A stretch of DNA of 64,000 nucleotides from Streptomyces musisoli (GCF_016741855.1 NZ_JAERRH010000016.1:108997-172996), one strand, 5' to 3'. Positions 1-9,092 are shown, numbered from the stretch's first letter. Numbers and translations are program-made. The notes: generated from the sequence alone by a model not told the origin.

Positions 1-1
1 G

Positions 2-535
2 GCCCTGCCCGGCGACCGGCGCCGGACGGACGGCGGACTGGTCGACGCCGAGGACGTCCCGGCGGACAACCTGTCGTCCGCGCTGATGGCGATCAACTGC
101 GCGGACGACCCCGACCGGCCCACCGCGACACGGCTCGCCAAGGACCTGACGGACCTGCGGTCCGCGTACGACCAGGCCTCGCCGGTCTTCGGCCGCTACC
201 GGCTCACCCAGCTGCTCATGTGCTACGGCCGCCCCAAGGGCACCGATTTCATCCGCGACCGCGTGAAGGACGTGCACTCGGCGAAGATGCTGCTCGTGGG
301 CACCCGCGGCGACCCGGCGACGCCGTACCGGTGGACCGAGGAGACCGCCCGCCGGCTCGGCTCGTCCGCGGTGGTGCTCGACAACAAGGGCGAGGGCCAC
401 ACCGGGTACTCCTCGTCCAAGTGCGTGCACCGCAAGGTCAACGACTTCCTGCTCTACGGCACGCTGCCCCCGGGTGGCGGCTCCTGCCCGGCGGACGCGC
501 CGGCCGACCGCCTGACCTCGGGCGGCAGCGGCTGA
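2..535 (+). CDS. Secreted tripeptidyl aminopeptidase-type alpha/beta hydrolase, C-terminal part (5' end outside window)
   Basis: Only the last 177 codons are present; the frame is open to the window edge, so the start lies upstream. The visible part is the TAP-like C-terminal half of an exported alpha/beta hydrolase of the Streptomyces tripeptidyl aminopeptidase (SlpD/SlpE, Tap) group. GTRGDPATPY carries the expected catalytic Asp, and GEGHTGYSSSKC the catalytic His with a nearby Cys typical of the extracellular enzymes. The nucleophile Ser would lie in the missing part. Such enzymes remove N-terminal tripeptides from secreted proteins. The tail is polar and Gly/Ser rich. Family assignment is good; substrate is inferred. 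Confidence 0.85.
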   Translation, partial: ALPGDRRRTDGGLVDAEDVPADNLSSALMAINCADDPDRPTATRLAKDLTDLRSAYDQASPVFGRYRLTQLLMCYGRPKGTDFIRDRVKDVHSAKMLLVGTRGDPATPYRWTEETARRLGSSAVVLDNKGEGHTGYSSSKCVHRKVNDFLLYGTLPPGGGSCPADAPADRLTSGGSG

Positions 536-680
536 CGGCCCCGTCCGCCCCAGGCCGGTGGCGAAAGTGGCGCAAGCGGGTATCAGCCACGAACCGGGGC
601 AGCCTCCGGGACATGACGGCCGTCACACTGGGCAGGCGCCCTTCGCCGTATCCCACACGTCCACGACAGGGGGACACCTC

Positions 681-1205
681 ATGCGCATCCGCGCCGCCAT
701 CGCCGTACCCGCCGCCTCGGCCGCCGTGGCGGCCCTGCTGCTGACCTCGTCGCAGAGTCAGGCCGCCACCGGACAGACCCGGACCGCCCGCTGCGCCGAG
801 AAGTCGCTCACGATGCGGGCGAAGGCCGCGGACGGCGATCCGACCGTGCTGCGGGTCAGCGTCACCAACCGCGGCGCCCGCGCCTGCGTCGTCGACCGCG
901 TGCCCACGGTGACCTTCGGGAACCTGGACGGGGCCGCGCTGCCGGTACCGCTGGGCGGCACCGGCGGCCACCGGCTCGCGGCGGGCGGCACCGGCTACGC
1001 CGACGTCCGGACGATCGCCGACCCGGCGGACCCCGAGGCCCGCCGGGTGGGCACGGTCACGGTGGCGGCGTCGACCACGCACTGGGGCCGGTCCTTCAGT
1101 GCCGCGCAGCTCGGTACCGGGCGGCAGGCTCTCGTCTGGGAGCCGGTGACCACGTGGTGGAAGCCGTCGGCGGCGGCCGCGGACCGGGCCATCGGCCTGG
1201 GCTGA
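681..1205 (+). CDS. Secreted DUF4232-type protein
   Basis: A 174-residue protein starting at ATG 681 after a GGGGG ribosome site. Residues 1 to about 29 form a Sec signal peptide: MRIR, a long Ala/Val/Leu core, then SQAA as a likely cleavage site. The mature part has two cysteines (TARCAEKS and GARACVVD), likely one disulphide, and the beta-rich pattern of DUF4232 proteins (CxxxxL, TNRGxxxC, TPVTFGNLDG-type turns). DUF4232 proteins are common secreted or lipid-anchored streptomycete proteins of unknown role. There is no lipobox Cys here, so this one is probably released. It stands alone, convergent with the next gene. Confidence 0.8.
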   Translation: MRIRAAIAVPAASAAVAALLLTSSQSQAATGQTRTARCAEKSLTMRAKAADGDPTVLRVSVTNRGARACVVDRVPTVTFGNLDGAALPVPLGGTGGHRLAAGGTGYADVRTIADPADPEARRVGTVTVAASTTHWGRSFSAAQLGTGRQALVWEPVTTWWKPSAAAADRAIGLG

Positions 1206-1213
1206 ACGCCGGC

Positions 1214-3055
1214 TCAGTCGAGGACCAGTTCGGGCGAGTAGAGGTCCAGCCACCGGGCGAGGTCCAGGGTGCGTTCCAGACCGCGCCGGGCCGCCTGGGT
1301 GCTGACCGGTGCGGTGCGTCCGGCGGCGTCGCGGACCCGGTCCCGGTCGACCAGGTCGAAGACGGGGTGGGAGGGCGTGGCGAGCACCTCCTTGACCTGC
1401 TCCTGAAGCGCGCGGGCGTACCGCGGGTCCTGCGTCGACGGGTAGGGGCTCTTCACCCGGTCGTACACCGAGCGCGGCAGGACGTCCGCCGCCGCCTCCC
1501 GGAGCAGGCTCTTCTCGCGGCCGTCGAAGGACTTCAGCGCCCAGGGCGCGTTGTAGACGTACTCGACCAGCCGGTGGTCGCAGAACGGCACCCGGACCTC
1601 CAGGCCCACGGCCATGCTCATCCGGTCCTTGCGGTCGAGGAGCATGCGCACGAAGCGGGTCAGGTGCAGGTGGCTGATCTGCCGCATCCGGTACTCGAAG
1701 TCGCTCTCGCCGTCCAGCCGGTCGATGCCGGCGACGGCGGTCCGGTAGCCGTCGGCGGCATAGCCCTCCAGGTCCAGGGACTTGGTGACGTCGGCGCGCA
1801 GCACGCCGGCGTCCTCGCCGAAGTGCCGGCCCATGTTCGCCAGCCAGGGGAAGCCGTCGGCGCGGCGCGCCTCCTCGTCGAAGAACTGGAGGTAGCCGCC
1901 GAAGACCTCGTCGGCCGACTCGCCGGAGAGGGCCACCGTGGACTTCTCCCGGATGGCGCGGAAGAGCAGCAGCAGCGAGGTGTCCATGTCACCGAGGCCG
2001 GACGGCAGGTCGCGGGCCCGGATCACCTGGTCGCGCACGGCGGGGTCGGCCAGGGAGTCGGAGTCGAGCACGAAGTCCTGGTGGTCCGTGCCGGCGAGCC
2101 GGGCGACGTCGTGCACGAAGGGCGTGTCGGGGGTGCCGCGCAGTTCGTCGGCGACGAAGTGCTCGGTCCGGCCGGCGAAGTCGACCGCGAAGCTGCGCAC
2201 CCTCTCGCCCTGCGCGGCGAGTTGACGGGCGGCGATCGCGGTCATGGCGGAGGAGTCGAGCCCGCCGGAGAGCAGGGTGCAGCGCGGCACGTCGGCGACC
2301 AACTGGCGGCGCACGATGTCGTCGAGGAGCGAGCGCACGGTGGCGATCGTGGTGTCGCGGTCGTCGGTGTGCGGGCGGGTCTCCAGGCGCCAGTACACGC
2401 GGGTGGACAGGCCGGAGCGGTCGACGGTGACGACGGTGCCCGGCTCCACCTCCCGCATGCCGTCCCAGACGGCGTGTCCCGGCGTCTTGACCATCACGAA
2501 CAGCTCACGCAGACCGTCCCGGGTGACGCGGGGCCGGGCCAGCGGGTTGGCGAGGATCGCCTTGGGCTCGGAACCGAACAGGACTCCGTCGGCGGTCGGA
2601 TGGTAGTAGAACGGCTTGATGCCCATGCGGTCGCGGATCATCACCAGCTTGTCGTGCCGGGCGTCCCACACGGCGAACGCGTACATGCCGTTGAGCCGTT
2701 CGGCGACCGCGTCGCCCCACTCCAGGTAGCCGTGCAGCACGACCTCGGTGTCGGAGTCGGTGCTGAACCGGTGCCCGCGGTCCGTCAGTTCCCGGCGCAG
2801 CTCCGTGAAGTTGTACGTCTCGCCGGAGTAGACGAGGGCGACGGGGCCGTCGGGTGTCGGCACGGACATCGGCTGCCGGCCGCCGGGGAGGTCGATGATG
2901 GCGAGCCGGCGGTGCCCGAGGGCGGCGGGGCCCTCGGTCCAGGTGCCGCGGTCGTCCGGGCCCCGGCAGGCCATGGTCTCGGTCATCGCGTGCAGTGTGG
3001 CGGCCTCGGCCGTCAGCTCACGGTCGAAGGAGACCCATCCGGTGATGCCGCACAT
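1214..3055 (-). CDS. asnB: Asparagine synthase (glutamine-hydrolysing)-like amidotransferase
   Basis: 613 residues. The start at 3055 is chosen because it places the catalytic Cys at residue 2 (MCGITGWV), as class II glutamine amidotransferases require; longer upstream starts would bury it. Residues 1 to about 200 are the Ntn glutaminase domain (CRGPDDRG, GHRRLAIIDL, SDTEVVLHGY). From about 240 is the synthetase domain with the PP-loop LLSGGLDSS and GESADEVFGGY. It would transfer glutamine-derived ammonia to aspartate or to a specialised substrate. One oddity is that the usual NGEIYN oxyanion-hole Asn is Ser here (VYSGETYNF). It is monocistronic and convergent with the DUF4232 gene, so a peptide-modifying role is possible but unsupported. 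Confidence 0.9.
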   Translation of the reverse strand: MCGITGWVSFDRELTAEAATLHAMTETMACRGPDDRGTWTEGPAALGHRRLAIIDLPGGRQPMSVPTPDGPVALVYSGETYNFTELRRELTDRGHRFSTDSDTEVVLHGYLEWGDAVAERLNGMYAFAVWDARHDKLVMIRDRMGIKPFYYHPTADGVLFGSEPKAILANPLARPRVTRDGLRELFVMVKTPGHAVWDGMREVEPGTVVTVDRSGLSTRVYWRLETRPHTDDRDTTIATVRSLLDDIVRRQLVADVPRCTLLSGGLDSSAMTAIAARQLAAQGERVRSFAVDFAGRTEHFVADELRGTPDTPFVHDVARLAGTDHQDFVLDSDSLADPAVRDQVIRARDLPSGLGDMDTSLLLLFRAIREKSTVALSGESADEVFGGYLQFFDEEARRADGFPWLANMGRHFGEDAGVLRADVTKSLDLEGYAADGYRTAVAGIDRLDGESDFEYRMRQISHLHLTRFVRMLLDRKDRMSMAVGLEVRVPFCDHRLVEYVYNAPWALKSFDGREKSLLREAAADVLPRSVYDRVKSPYPSTQDPRYARALQEQVKEVLATPSHPVFDLVDRDRVRDAAGRTAPVSTQAARRGLERTLDLARWLDLYSPELVLD

Positions 3056-3465
3056 GCGCTGCCTCCCGCCTCCGGTTCCCGGCGGGCCCGCGCTCACCTG
3101 CGCTTTCTCGGCGGGCGGGGGCCGACCGGCAACCAGTTGTATCGAGCACCTATATGACGAGCGTCCGTCAGGTGCCCGGCCGAGTCAACGCGGGAGCGGC
3201 GCGGCGGGGCCGGCCGCCCCACGGTTTCGGCCGGGTTTTGCCTCGGCGAAATCCATGGAGGGGCCTGCTGCCGCCGCCCCGGCCGCAGGAACCGGCCACG
3301 GGCAAAATCTTCCCCAAGCACACCGCGCCTCCGGTGCCTCGCCCGGCTCACGGAGTCCGGCTGCCGCTCCCCCGCAGCCGTCCGATCCCGGAGAGGCGAC
3401 CGTTCGCCGGGCCCCGGCGGCACCCCGGAGACGTCACACGGCCCCGGCTCGCACCGGGAACGGCC
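3056..3465. other. 410-bp spacer with no supportable gene
   Basis: This region lies upstream of the asparagine synthase gene and downstream of the minus-strand hydrolase. It contains open frames only as GC-rich shadows, without ribosome sites or recognisable protein similarity. A slightly AT-richer patch near 3137-3160 (ctatatgacg) is the most likely place for the asnB promoter. I could not pair it with a convincing -35 hexamer. Confidence 0.4.
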
Positions 3466-4245
3466 TCACGGCTTCGCGGTCAGGAACGAGTCGAGGGCGC
3501 CGGTGAGTTCGGCCGGCTTCTCCAGTGGCAGTTCGTGGCCCGCGTCCAGGACGCGCACGACCGCGTCGGGATAGGCCCTGGCCATCCGGAGCATCTGGCG
3601 CACCGGGAGCTGGACGTCGTGGTAGCCGTGCACCATCAGGGTCGGCACGGAGATCTCGCCGGCCCGGTCCAGGACGTCGAAGGCCCGCATCGCACCGTAG
3701 AGCGTCATGACGACCTCGCGCGGGGTGGCGGCGGAGGCGCGGATGTGCGCGCGGATCTCCTCGCGCGGGTAACCGGGCGCGAAGGCCCGCTGGATGTTGG
3801 CGGCCACGAACAGCTTGTACGGCACCAGCGTGGAGGCCGCCATCAGCAGCCCCCGGCCACGGCTGTAGGTCATCCGGCCGATGGAGCCCACCAGCACCAT
3901 CCGCTCCACCCGCTCGGGGTGCGCGAGGGCGATCGTCTGCGCGATCATCCCGCCCATCGAGTGGCCGACCAGCACGCACCGCTCGACCCCGAGGTGGTCG
4001 AGCAGCGCGAGGACGTCCCGCGCCAGCTCGGCGATCGTGCGCACGCCGGCCCCCGTGCTCTCGCCGTGACCGCGCAGGTCCAGCCGGACCACCCGGCGCC
4101 CGGCGCAGAAGTGCGCCATCTGGTGGTCCCAGCGGTGCCGGTTCGCGGTCCAGCCGTGCACGAACACCAGGGGCGCGTCCGCCGCGTCGCGGGGGCCCTC
4201 GTCGTCGTATCTCAGCGTCGCTCCGTCGACGTCGAGCTGTGGCAT
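3466..4245 (-). CDS. Alpha/beta hydrolase
   Basis: 259 residues from ATG 4245, preceded by a perfect AGGAGG site. The canonical alpha/beta-hydrolase motifs are present: FVHGWTANRHRW (oxyanion-hole HG), VLVGHSMGGMIAQ (nucleophile Ser), an Asp region after PTLMVHGYHDVQLP, and LDAGHELPLEKP (catalytic His). There is no signal peptide, so it is cytoplasmic. Sequence and length match the large group of esterase, lactonase and haloperoxidase-fold hydrolases. The substrate cannot be read from sequence. It is a single gene, divergent from the following baeRF3 gene. Confidence 0.85.
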   Translation of the reverse strand: MPQLDVDGATLRYDDEGPRDAADAPLVFVHGWTANRHRWDHQMAHFCAGRRVVRLDLRGHGESTGAGVRTIAELARDVLALLDHLGVERCVLVGHSMGGMIAQTIALAHPERVERMVLVGSIGRMTYSRGRGLLMAASTLVPYKLFVAANIQRAFAPGYPREEIRAHIRASAATPREVVMTLYGAMRAFDVLDRAGEISVPTLMVHGYHDVQLPVRQMLRMARAYPDAVVRVLDAGHELPLEKPAELTGALDSFLTAKP

Positions 4246-4413
4246 GAGGGCCTCCTGGGGTGCGGCACGGTCCGGTTACTGACGGGTACGGTAACCGGCC
4301 GCGCGGTCCCGCGTCACCGGCGTCCGGCGAGGAATCCGGCGGCGGCCGGGGAAGTCACCGAGGTCCGGATTACCCCGAATGCCGCAAAGGTGATTCCGCC
4401 CTATCGTGCTGTC

Positions 4414-5508
4414 ATGGAGCACGCACTGAGTCCCGCGACCCTCGCCGAACTGCGGCGCCCGCGCCCCTACCCGGCGGTCTCCGTACTGACCCCGACGCAC
4501 CGTGGGGAACGTGGAGGCGGCCAGGATCCGGTCCGCCTGCGCAACATGGTGACCAAGGCACGCAAACGCCTGGAGTCCGACCCCGCCGTCACCCGCGAGC
4601 GGCGCGCCGACGTCGTGGCACACCTCGACCGGGCCCTGGCCGAGGTGGACCTGGCGCACGCCGAGGACGGCCTGGTGATCTTCGCCGCACCGGGTGAGCA
4701 CCAGGTGTGGTCCCTGGCCCGCCCCGTCCCCGAGCGGGTGGTGCTCTCGGACACCTTCCTCACCCGCAATCTCGTCGCCGCACAGGCCGCGGAGCGGCCG
4801 TTCTGGGTGCTGTCCGTCTCCGCGGACCGCGCCACCCTGTGGAGCGGCGGCGAGGACCGTGTGGTGCAGGACCGCTCGGGCGGCTTCCCGCTGGAGCGCC
4901 GGCAGGAGAACTTCGACCCCGAGCGCCAGATGCGTACGGGCGGCCTGCCGAGCATCTTCAGCGACGAGGGCACCAGGCAGTTCCTGCGCGAGGCGGACAC
5001 CGCCATGGGCGCGGTCCTGCGCGAGCAGCCCCGGCCGGTGTACGTCACCGGCGAGCAGGCGGCACTGTCCCTGCTGGACGAGGTCGGCAGCGTGGCCAAG
5101 GCCGCCGTCCACGTCCCGCACGGCGGCCTCGCGCAGGCGGGCCCCGACGCGGTGTGGCAGGCGCTGCGGCCGGTGCTGGAGGCCGAGGCCCACAAGGACA
5201 CCACGGCCGTGGTGCGCGAACTGACCTCGGCGCGCGGTCACCGGACGTTCGCGGCCGGTCTGGACGAGCTGTGGCAGAACGCGCGCGACGGCCGGGTCCG
5301 GCTGCTGGCGGTGGAGGAGAACTTCCGGGCCACCGTCCGCGACCTCGGCGAGCATCTCGTCCCGGCCGAACCCGGCGACCTGGACGCCCGCGACGACATC
5401 GTGGACGAGATCGTCGAGCAGTGCCTGGAGACCGGTGCCGAGGTGCGCTTCGTGCCCGACGGCGCGCTGGGCGACGAGGACGGGATCGCGGGAGTGCTGC
5501 GGTACTGA
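4414..5508 (+). CDS. baeRF3-type (bacterial archaeo-eukaryotic release factor-like) protein
   Basis: 364 residues. The frame stays open far upstream, but conserved sequence begins at MEHALSPATLAELRRPRPYP, so ATG 4414 is used. The opening LRRPRPYPAVSVLTPTHR, the LDRALAEVDL helix and the ending around ETGAEVRFVPDGAL are typical of the baeRF3 family, often mis-titled chemotaxis protein in streptomycete genomes. These proteins have the eRF1/Pelota domain plan and were proposed from comparative genomics to act on ribosomes or stalled tRNA; direct evidence is scarce. It lies alone between divergent and co-directional neighbours. The family is firm, the function is inference. Confidence 0.75.
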   Translation: MEHALSPATLAELRRPRPYPAVSVLTPTHRGERGGGQDPVRLRNMVTKARKRLESDPAVTRERRADVVAHLDRALAEVDLAHAEDGLVIFAAPGEHQVWSLARPVPERVVLSDTFLTRNLVAAQAAERPFWVLSVSADRATLWSGGEDRVVQDRSGGFPLERRQENFDPERQMRTGGLPSIFSDEGTRQFLREADTAMGAVLREQPRPVYVTGEQAALSLLDEVGSVAKAAVHVPHGGLAQAGPDAVWQALRPVLEAEAHKDTTAVVRELTSARGHRTFAAGLDELWQNARDGRVRLLAVEENFRATVRDLGEHLVPAEPGDLDARDDIVDEIVEQCLETGAEVRFVPDGALGDEDGIAGVLRY

Positions 5509-5590
5509 CCCGCCGCGCCACCGGCCCCGGGGAGCGGCCCTCGCGTCGGCGTACGCTACGGCGTGATCGTCGGCGTGAGGGAGCGCGTTC

Positions 5591-6616
5591 ATGGCTGACC
5601 TGCTGGGAGTTGCGGTACTGGGTGCCGGACACATGGGGGCCGACCACATACGACGCCTCGACCGGGTGGTCAGCGGCGCCAGGGTCGCGGCGGTGGCCGA
5701 TCCCGATGCCGATCGGGCCGCGGAGGCCGCGGCCGGGCTCGACGGGGTCACCGTGCTCAAGGACCCCGTGGCGGCACTGGACGCGCCCGGAGTGGAGGCC
5801 GTCCTGATCGCCTCCCCCGGACCCGACCACGAGGAGGCCCTGCTCGCGGCCTTCCGCAGGGGCCTGCCCGTGCTGTGCGAGAAGCCCATGGTGCCGGACT
5901 CCACAGGCGCCCTGCGGGTCCTGGAGGCGGAGGCGCGGCTCGGCCGCCGGCTGGCGCAGATCGGTTTCATGCGCCGCTACGACACGGAGTACCGGCGGCT
6001 GAAGGCCCTGCTGGACGGGGGCGGCCTGGGCCGGCCCCTGATGCTGCACTGCACCCATCGCAACGTCTCCTCCCCCGCCCGTTTCACCAGCGCCATGCTG
6101 GTCGACAGCTCGGTCTCGCACGAGATCGACGCGGCCCGCTGGCTGCTCGGGCAGGAGCTGACTGCGGTGACCGTGCTGCGGCCCACGCCGTCCGGGGGCG
6201 CGCCCGAGGGGCTGCTCGACCCGCAGTTCGTGCTGTTCGAGACCGACGGGGGCGCACTGGTCGACGTCGAGGTCTTCGTGAACTGCGGCTTCGGCTACCA
6301 GGTGCGTTGCGAGGCCGTGTGCGAGAGGGGCAGCGCGCGGATCGGCGACGAGCACACCATGGTGGTCACCACGGCGGGCAGCGCCCGCGAGGAGGTGGCG
6401 CAGGACTATCTCGTCCGCTTCGCCGACGCCTACGACCGCGAGGTGCAGACCTGGGTCGACGCCACCCGGAGGGGCGAGGTCACCGGTCCGAGCGTCTGGG
6501 ACGGCTACGCGGCGTCCGTCGTCGCCGAGGCGGGGGTCCGGGCGCTGGAGACCGGCGCCCGGACGACCGTCGAGCCGGCACCGCGCCCGGACCTGTACGC
6601 CGGGGTCAGCCGCTGA
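5591..6616 (+). CDS. Gfo/Idh/MocA-family oxidoreductase, inositol 2-dehydrogenase-like
   Basis: 341 residues, ATG 5591 after GAGGGAG. The N-terminal Rossmann domain opens with VLGAGHMGADH. CEKPM carries the family Lys of the EKP motif, and DSSVSHEIDAARWLLG supplies the Asp/His pair that with this Lys forms the catalytic triad of myo-inositol dehydrogenase (Lys-Asp-His in Bacillus IolG). It should oxidise or reduce a polyol or sugar ring with NAD(P). No inositol-degradation genes flank it, so the exact substrate is open. Its last 11 bases overlap, on the opposite strand, the end of a phospholipase C remnant. Confidence 0.85.
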   Translation: MADLLGVAVLGAGHMGADHIRRLDRVVSGARVAAVADPDADRAAEAAAGLDGVTVLKDPVAALDAPGVEAVLIASPGPDHEEALLAAFRRGLPVLCEKPMVPDSTGALRVLEAEARLGRRLAQIGFMRRYDTEYRRLKALLDGGGLGRPLMLHCTHRNVSSPARFTSAMLVDSSVSHEIDAARWLLGQELTAVTVLRPTPSGGAPEGLLDPQFVLFETDGGALVDVEVFVNCGFGYQVRCEAVCERGSARIGDEHTMVVTTAGSAREEVAQDYLVRFADAYDREVQTWVDATRRGEVTGPSVWDGYAASVVAEAGVRALETGARTTVEPAPRPDLYAGVSR

Positions 6617-6779
6617 CGCTCGCGGCGCCCGTCTCCAGGTGGCCGGTGAACCGACGCGACCAGGTCCCGCCGGAGTCGACGGTCACCGTGAAGTCGTACC
6701 AGCCGTTCTCCGGTAAGCGATCGGGGCCGGCCATGGTCAGGCTCTCGCGGCGGGGCGCCCGGCCGGGTCCCCGGGCGGC
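6606..6779 (-). pseudogene. C-terminal remnant of a phosphocholine-type phospholipase C
   Basis: Translating the minus strand gives an open 3' end with NGWYDFTVTVD, TWSRRFTGHLETG and then ASVSG-stop at 6606. This WYDxTVTV...RRFxGHxETG pattern is the closing strand set of the C-terminal domain (DUF756) of bacterial non-haemolytic phospholipases C. Only about 55 codons survive. Upstream the frame runs into the SsgA-like gene, which now occupies the place of the phospholipase body. No proper start exists, only an internal ATG in a 42-codon frame. I read this as the relic of a gene replaced or deleted when the present neighbours were joined. Confidence 0.72.
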
Positions 6780-7199
6780 TCACACCCCGCCAAAGAGCGT
6801 GCTCAGCCCCCGCTCCACCACCGCCGACACGTCTTCCTGGCCGCACGGCACCAGTTCGTACGTGCTCACCAGGAAGCGCCGCAGCGCCGCGGCCTGGAAC
6901 AGCAGCAGGGCCATGCCGTGCGGGGAATGGAACTCCAGTACCGTCCGGGTTCGCCCGTACGGCCATATCTGCACGTCCCCGTGGCCGGCCGGGGCCCGCA
7001 GCCCCTGGTCGAGCAGGGAGCGCGCGAAGGTCCAGGTCACCTCCTCCCCGTGCAGGGCGGCCTCGGCCGGGAAGTCCAGGAACACGGCGAGGGGGTCGCC
7101 CGCGGAGTAGCGCAGGGTGGCCGGTACCGGAAGCTCCCGGTCCTCGGCGGTGACGAGTCTGGCCTGGGCGAGTTGTTCGACGGTGACGTCCATGCCCAT
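6780..7199 (-). CDS. SsgA-family sporulation/cell-division regulator (SALP)
   Basis: 139 residues from ATG 7199; an alternative ATG is at 7193. The strand is open further upstream but conserved sequence starts here. Family hallmarks are LPVPATLRYSAGDPLAVFLDF, EVTWTFARSLLDQGL, GHGDVQIWP and a C-terminal Leu-rich helix. SsgA-like proteins are restricted to sporulating actinomycetes and steer FtsZ ring placement and septal peptidoglycan during aerial-hypha division. No strong ribosome site is visible. Which of the SsgA-G paralogues it matches cannot be settled by eye. It abuts a phospholipase C remnant at its 3' end. Confidence 0.88.
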   Translation of the reverse strand: MGMDVTVEQLAQARLVTAEDRELPVPATLRYSAGDPLAVFLDFPAEAALHGEEVTWTFARSLLDQGLRAPAGHGDVQIWPYGRTRTVLEFHSPHGMALLLFQAAALRRFLVSTYELVPCGQEDVSAVVERGLSTLFGGV

Positions 7200-7546
7200 A
7201 AGGAGTGCGCGAGGGCCTGCCCCATGCCGCGAATTCCGGTCAGAGTTCGGCGGGTACCGGCCGCTCTGCCGCACCATGGAACAGAGGAGCGTCGAACACA
7301 TGCTTGAACCCCGGGCGGAGGTCGTTCGCGATCGCCTCAACTCACGTAAGCGTTCTACGACTTGACGGCCACGGCGCGTACGTCATTCGTCCCCGCGGAT
7401 CCCCCCGAGAAGACTCTGGCATATGCCGAAAGCACCACCGTATCGTGTGTTGCCAAATCCCTTACAGGGCGTCGCGGGCTGTGCAAGAGTCGTAATGGTC
7501 CCCCCGTCGTCCCCCGCCGTACCGTCCCCCTCATTCGGAGTGCGTC
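7200..7546. other. Divergent promoter region between the SsgA-like gene and the SpoIIE-type phosphatase
   Basis: The 347-bp spacer has no credible gene. A TTGACG hexamer at 7362-7367 with ATTCGT 17 bp downstream could be a vegetative promoter reading toward the phosphatase, but the -10 is poor. I see no clear inverted repeat that would serve as an operator. Confidence 0.3.
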
Positions 7547-8983
7547 ATGCCGTCCCCAGTCTCCGCGGACCGCCCAGCCGCCCAGCCGCCAGGACGCGGC
7601 TCGGTCGAGGCGCTGATAACGCAGGCGCGGCGGCTCAAGGGCGACGTGGACGCCGTACGGCGGGACACCCGGAGCGACGGTTCGGACCCCGAGGAGCGCT
7701 GGCAGCGCGCCCTGTGCGATCTTGCCCTGCATCAACTGGACGACCTCGACGCCCACTTGGCCCAGCTCCGGGACGGTCCGCCGCCCGCTCCGGCCGAGTC
7801 CCCCGTGCCGCCCGCCGGCCGGTCCGGGCCGGCCGCGGCCCCGGGCGGTTCGCTGCTCAGCCGCGTCGGCAGCGCCGAGTGGAACCTGCTGACGGACGAG
7901 GCCACCTGGTCCGGGGAGCTGTACGAGATCCTCGGCCTCGACCCGGACCGCCCGGCCCTGACCCTGGACGAGCTGCCCAGCCTGGTCCTGGACGAGGACC
8001 GGCCGAAGCTCACCTCGATGGTGACGGACTGCCTGGTCGACGCCAGGCCGATCGACGGCGAGTTCCGCGTCGTACGGCCCGACGGCTCCGCGCGGACCGT
8101 GCACATGATGGGCGAACCCGTGCTCGGCGCCGACGGCGGCACGGCCTCCATGTGGGCCGTGCTGCGCGACGTCAGCGAACTGCGCAGCAGCCAGCGGACG
8201 GTACGCGAGACCCGTGACTCGCTGACCCGCCACCGCAGGCAGGAGCAGACCGAGCACCGGATCGCGGCAGAGTTGCAGGAAGCCGTGCTACCGCCATGGC
8301 GCGGCTCCCTGCGGCTCCCGCACCAGGGACCGGTGGCCCTGGACCTGGCCGCCCACCGCCTCCCGGTCGCGACCGCGACCGCCACCCTGATCGGCGGCGA
8401 CTGGTACGAGGCCCTGGAGCTGTCCGACGGCCGGACCCTGCTCAGCGTGGGCGACCTAACCGGCCAGGGTGTGGCCGTCGCCTCCGGCATGGCGATGCTG
8501 CTCGGCGCCGTACGCGGCATGGCGATGGCCGGCACGGAGCCCGGCGAGCTGCTCACCCTCCTCAACCAGTTACTCGACACCGCCGTACAGCCCGCCCTCG
8601 GCAGCGCCGTCTGCTGCCGCTACCAGCCCGAGACCCGCACCCTGGTCTGGGCGCAGGCAGGACACCCCGCCCCGCTGCTGTACCGCGACGGGACGGGGCG
8701 CCTGCTGAACACACCCGGCGGCGTCCCCCTCGGCGCCTCCCCGGGGGCGGTCTACGGGCAGTCCGTCGTCACCCTGCGACCGGGCGACGTGCTCCTCCTG
8801 CACACGGACGGGCTGGTGTCGGGCCACGGCAGGACGGCGGCCGTGGACCGGCTGCTCGACCTCGCACCCCGGTTCGGCGCGGCGCGCACCGCGCAGGACT
8901 GTGTGCGAACGGTCGTCGAGGAGTTCGGCGGAGCCGGGCGCGAGGACGACGCGTGCGTGCTCGTCGCCAAGGTCACCGCGTGA
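7547..8983 (+). CDS. PAS-SpoIIE (PP2C-family) protein phosphatase
   Basis: 478 residues. Residues 1 to about 100 are helical and polar. Residues 105-225 form a PAS fold (VGSAEWNLLTDEATWSGELYEILG, FRVVRPDGSARTVHM), followed by a charged coiled linker. Residues 240-478 are a SpoIIE catalytic domain with metal-site motifs IGGDWYEALEL, SVGDLTGQGVAVAS and GREDDACVLVAKV, plus QAGHPAPLLYR and LLLHTDGLV. Such proteins dephosphorylate STAS anti-anti-sigma factors and so release sigma factors in response to the PAS input. The usual GDVxGHG is GDLTGQG, with Gln for His. Partners are not adjacent; STAS proteins occur near 60-62 kb. Confidence 0.9.
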   Translation: MPSPVSADRPAAQPPGRGSVEALITQARRLKGDVDAVRRDTRSDGSDPEERWQRALCDLALHQLDDLDAHLAQLRDGPPPAPAESPVPPAGRSGPAAAPGGSLLSRVGSAEWNLLTDEATWSGELYEILGLDPDRPALTLDELPSLVLDEDRPKLTSMVTDCLVDARPIDGEFRVVRPDGSARTVHMMGEPVLGADGGTASMWAVLRDVSELRSSQRTVRETRDSLTRHRRQEQTEHRIAAELQEAVLPPWRGSLRLPHQGPVALDLAAHRLPVATATATLIGGDWYEALELSDGRTLLSVGDLTGQGVAVASGMAMLLGAVRGMAMAGTEPGELLTLLNQLLDTAVQPALGSAVCCRYQPETRTLVWAQAGHPAPLLYRDGTGRLLNTPGGVPLGASPGAVYGQSVVTLRPGDVLLLHTDGLVSGHGRTAAVDRLLDLAPRFGAARTAQDCVRTVVEEFGGAGREDDACVLVAKVTA

Positions 8984-9092
8984 ACCGACCCGCCGGGTCA
9001 CGACACGACATGACCGGCCGGGATCACCGAACGAACTGAACCGACGAGGTCACCGGCCTGCCAAGGTCACGGCCCGGACGGTCCGGCGGACG

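Noticed and set aside
3154..4413. Upstream extension of the baeRF3 frame to give a 784-residue protein
   Set aside because: The added 420 residues are Pro/Arg/Gly-rich and antisense to the hydrolase gene; conserved sequence begins at ATG 4414.
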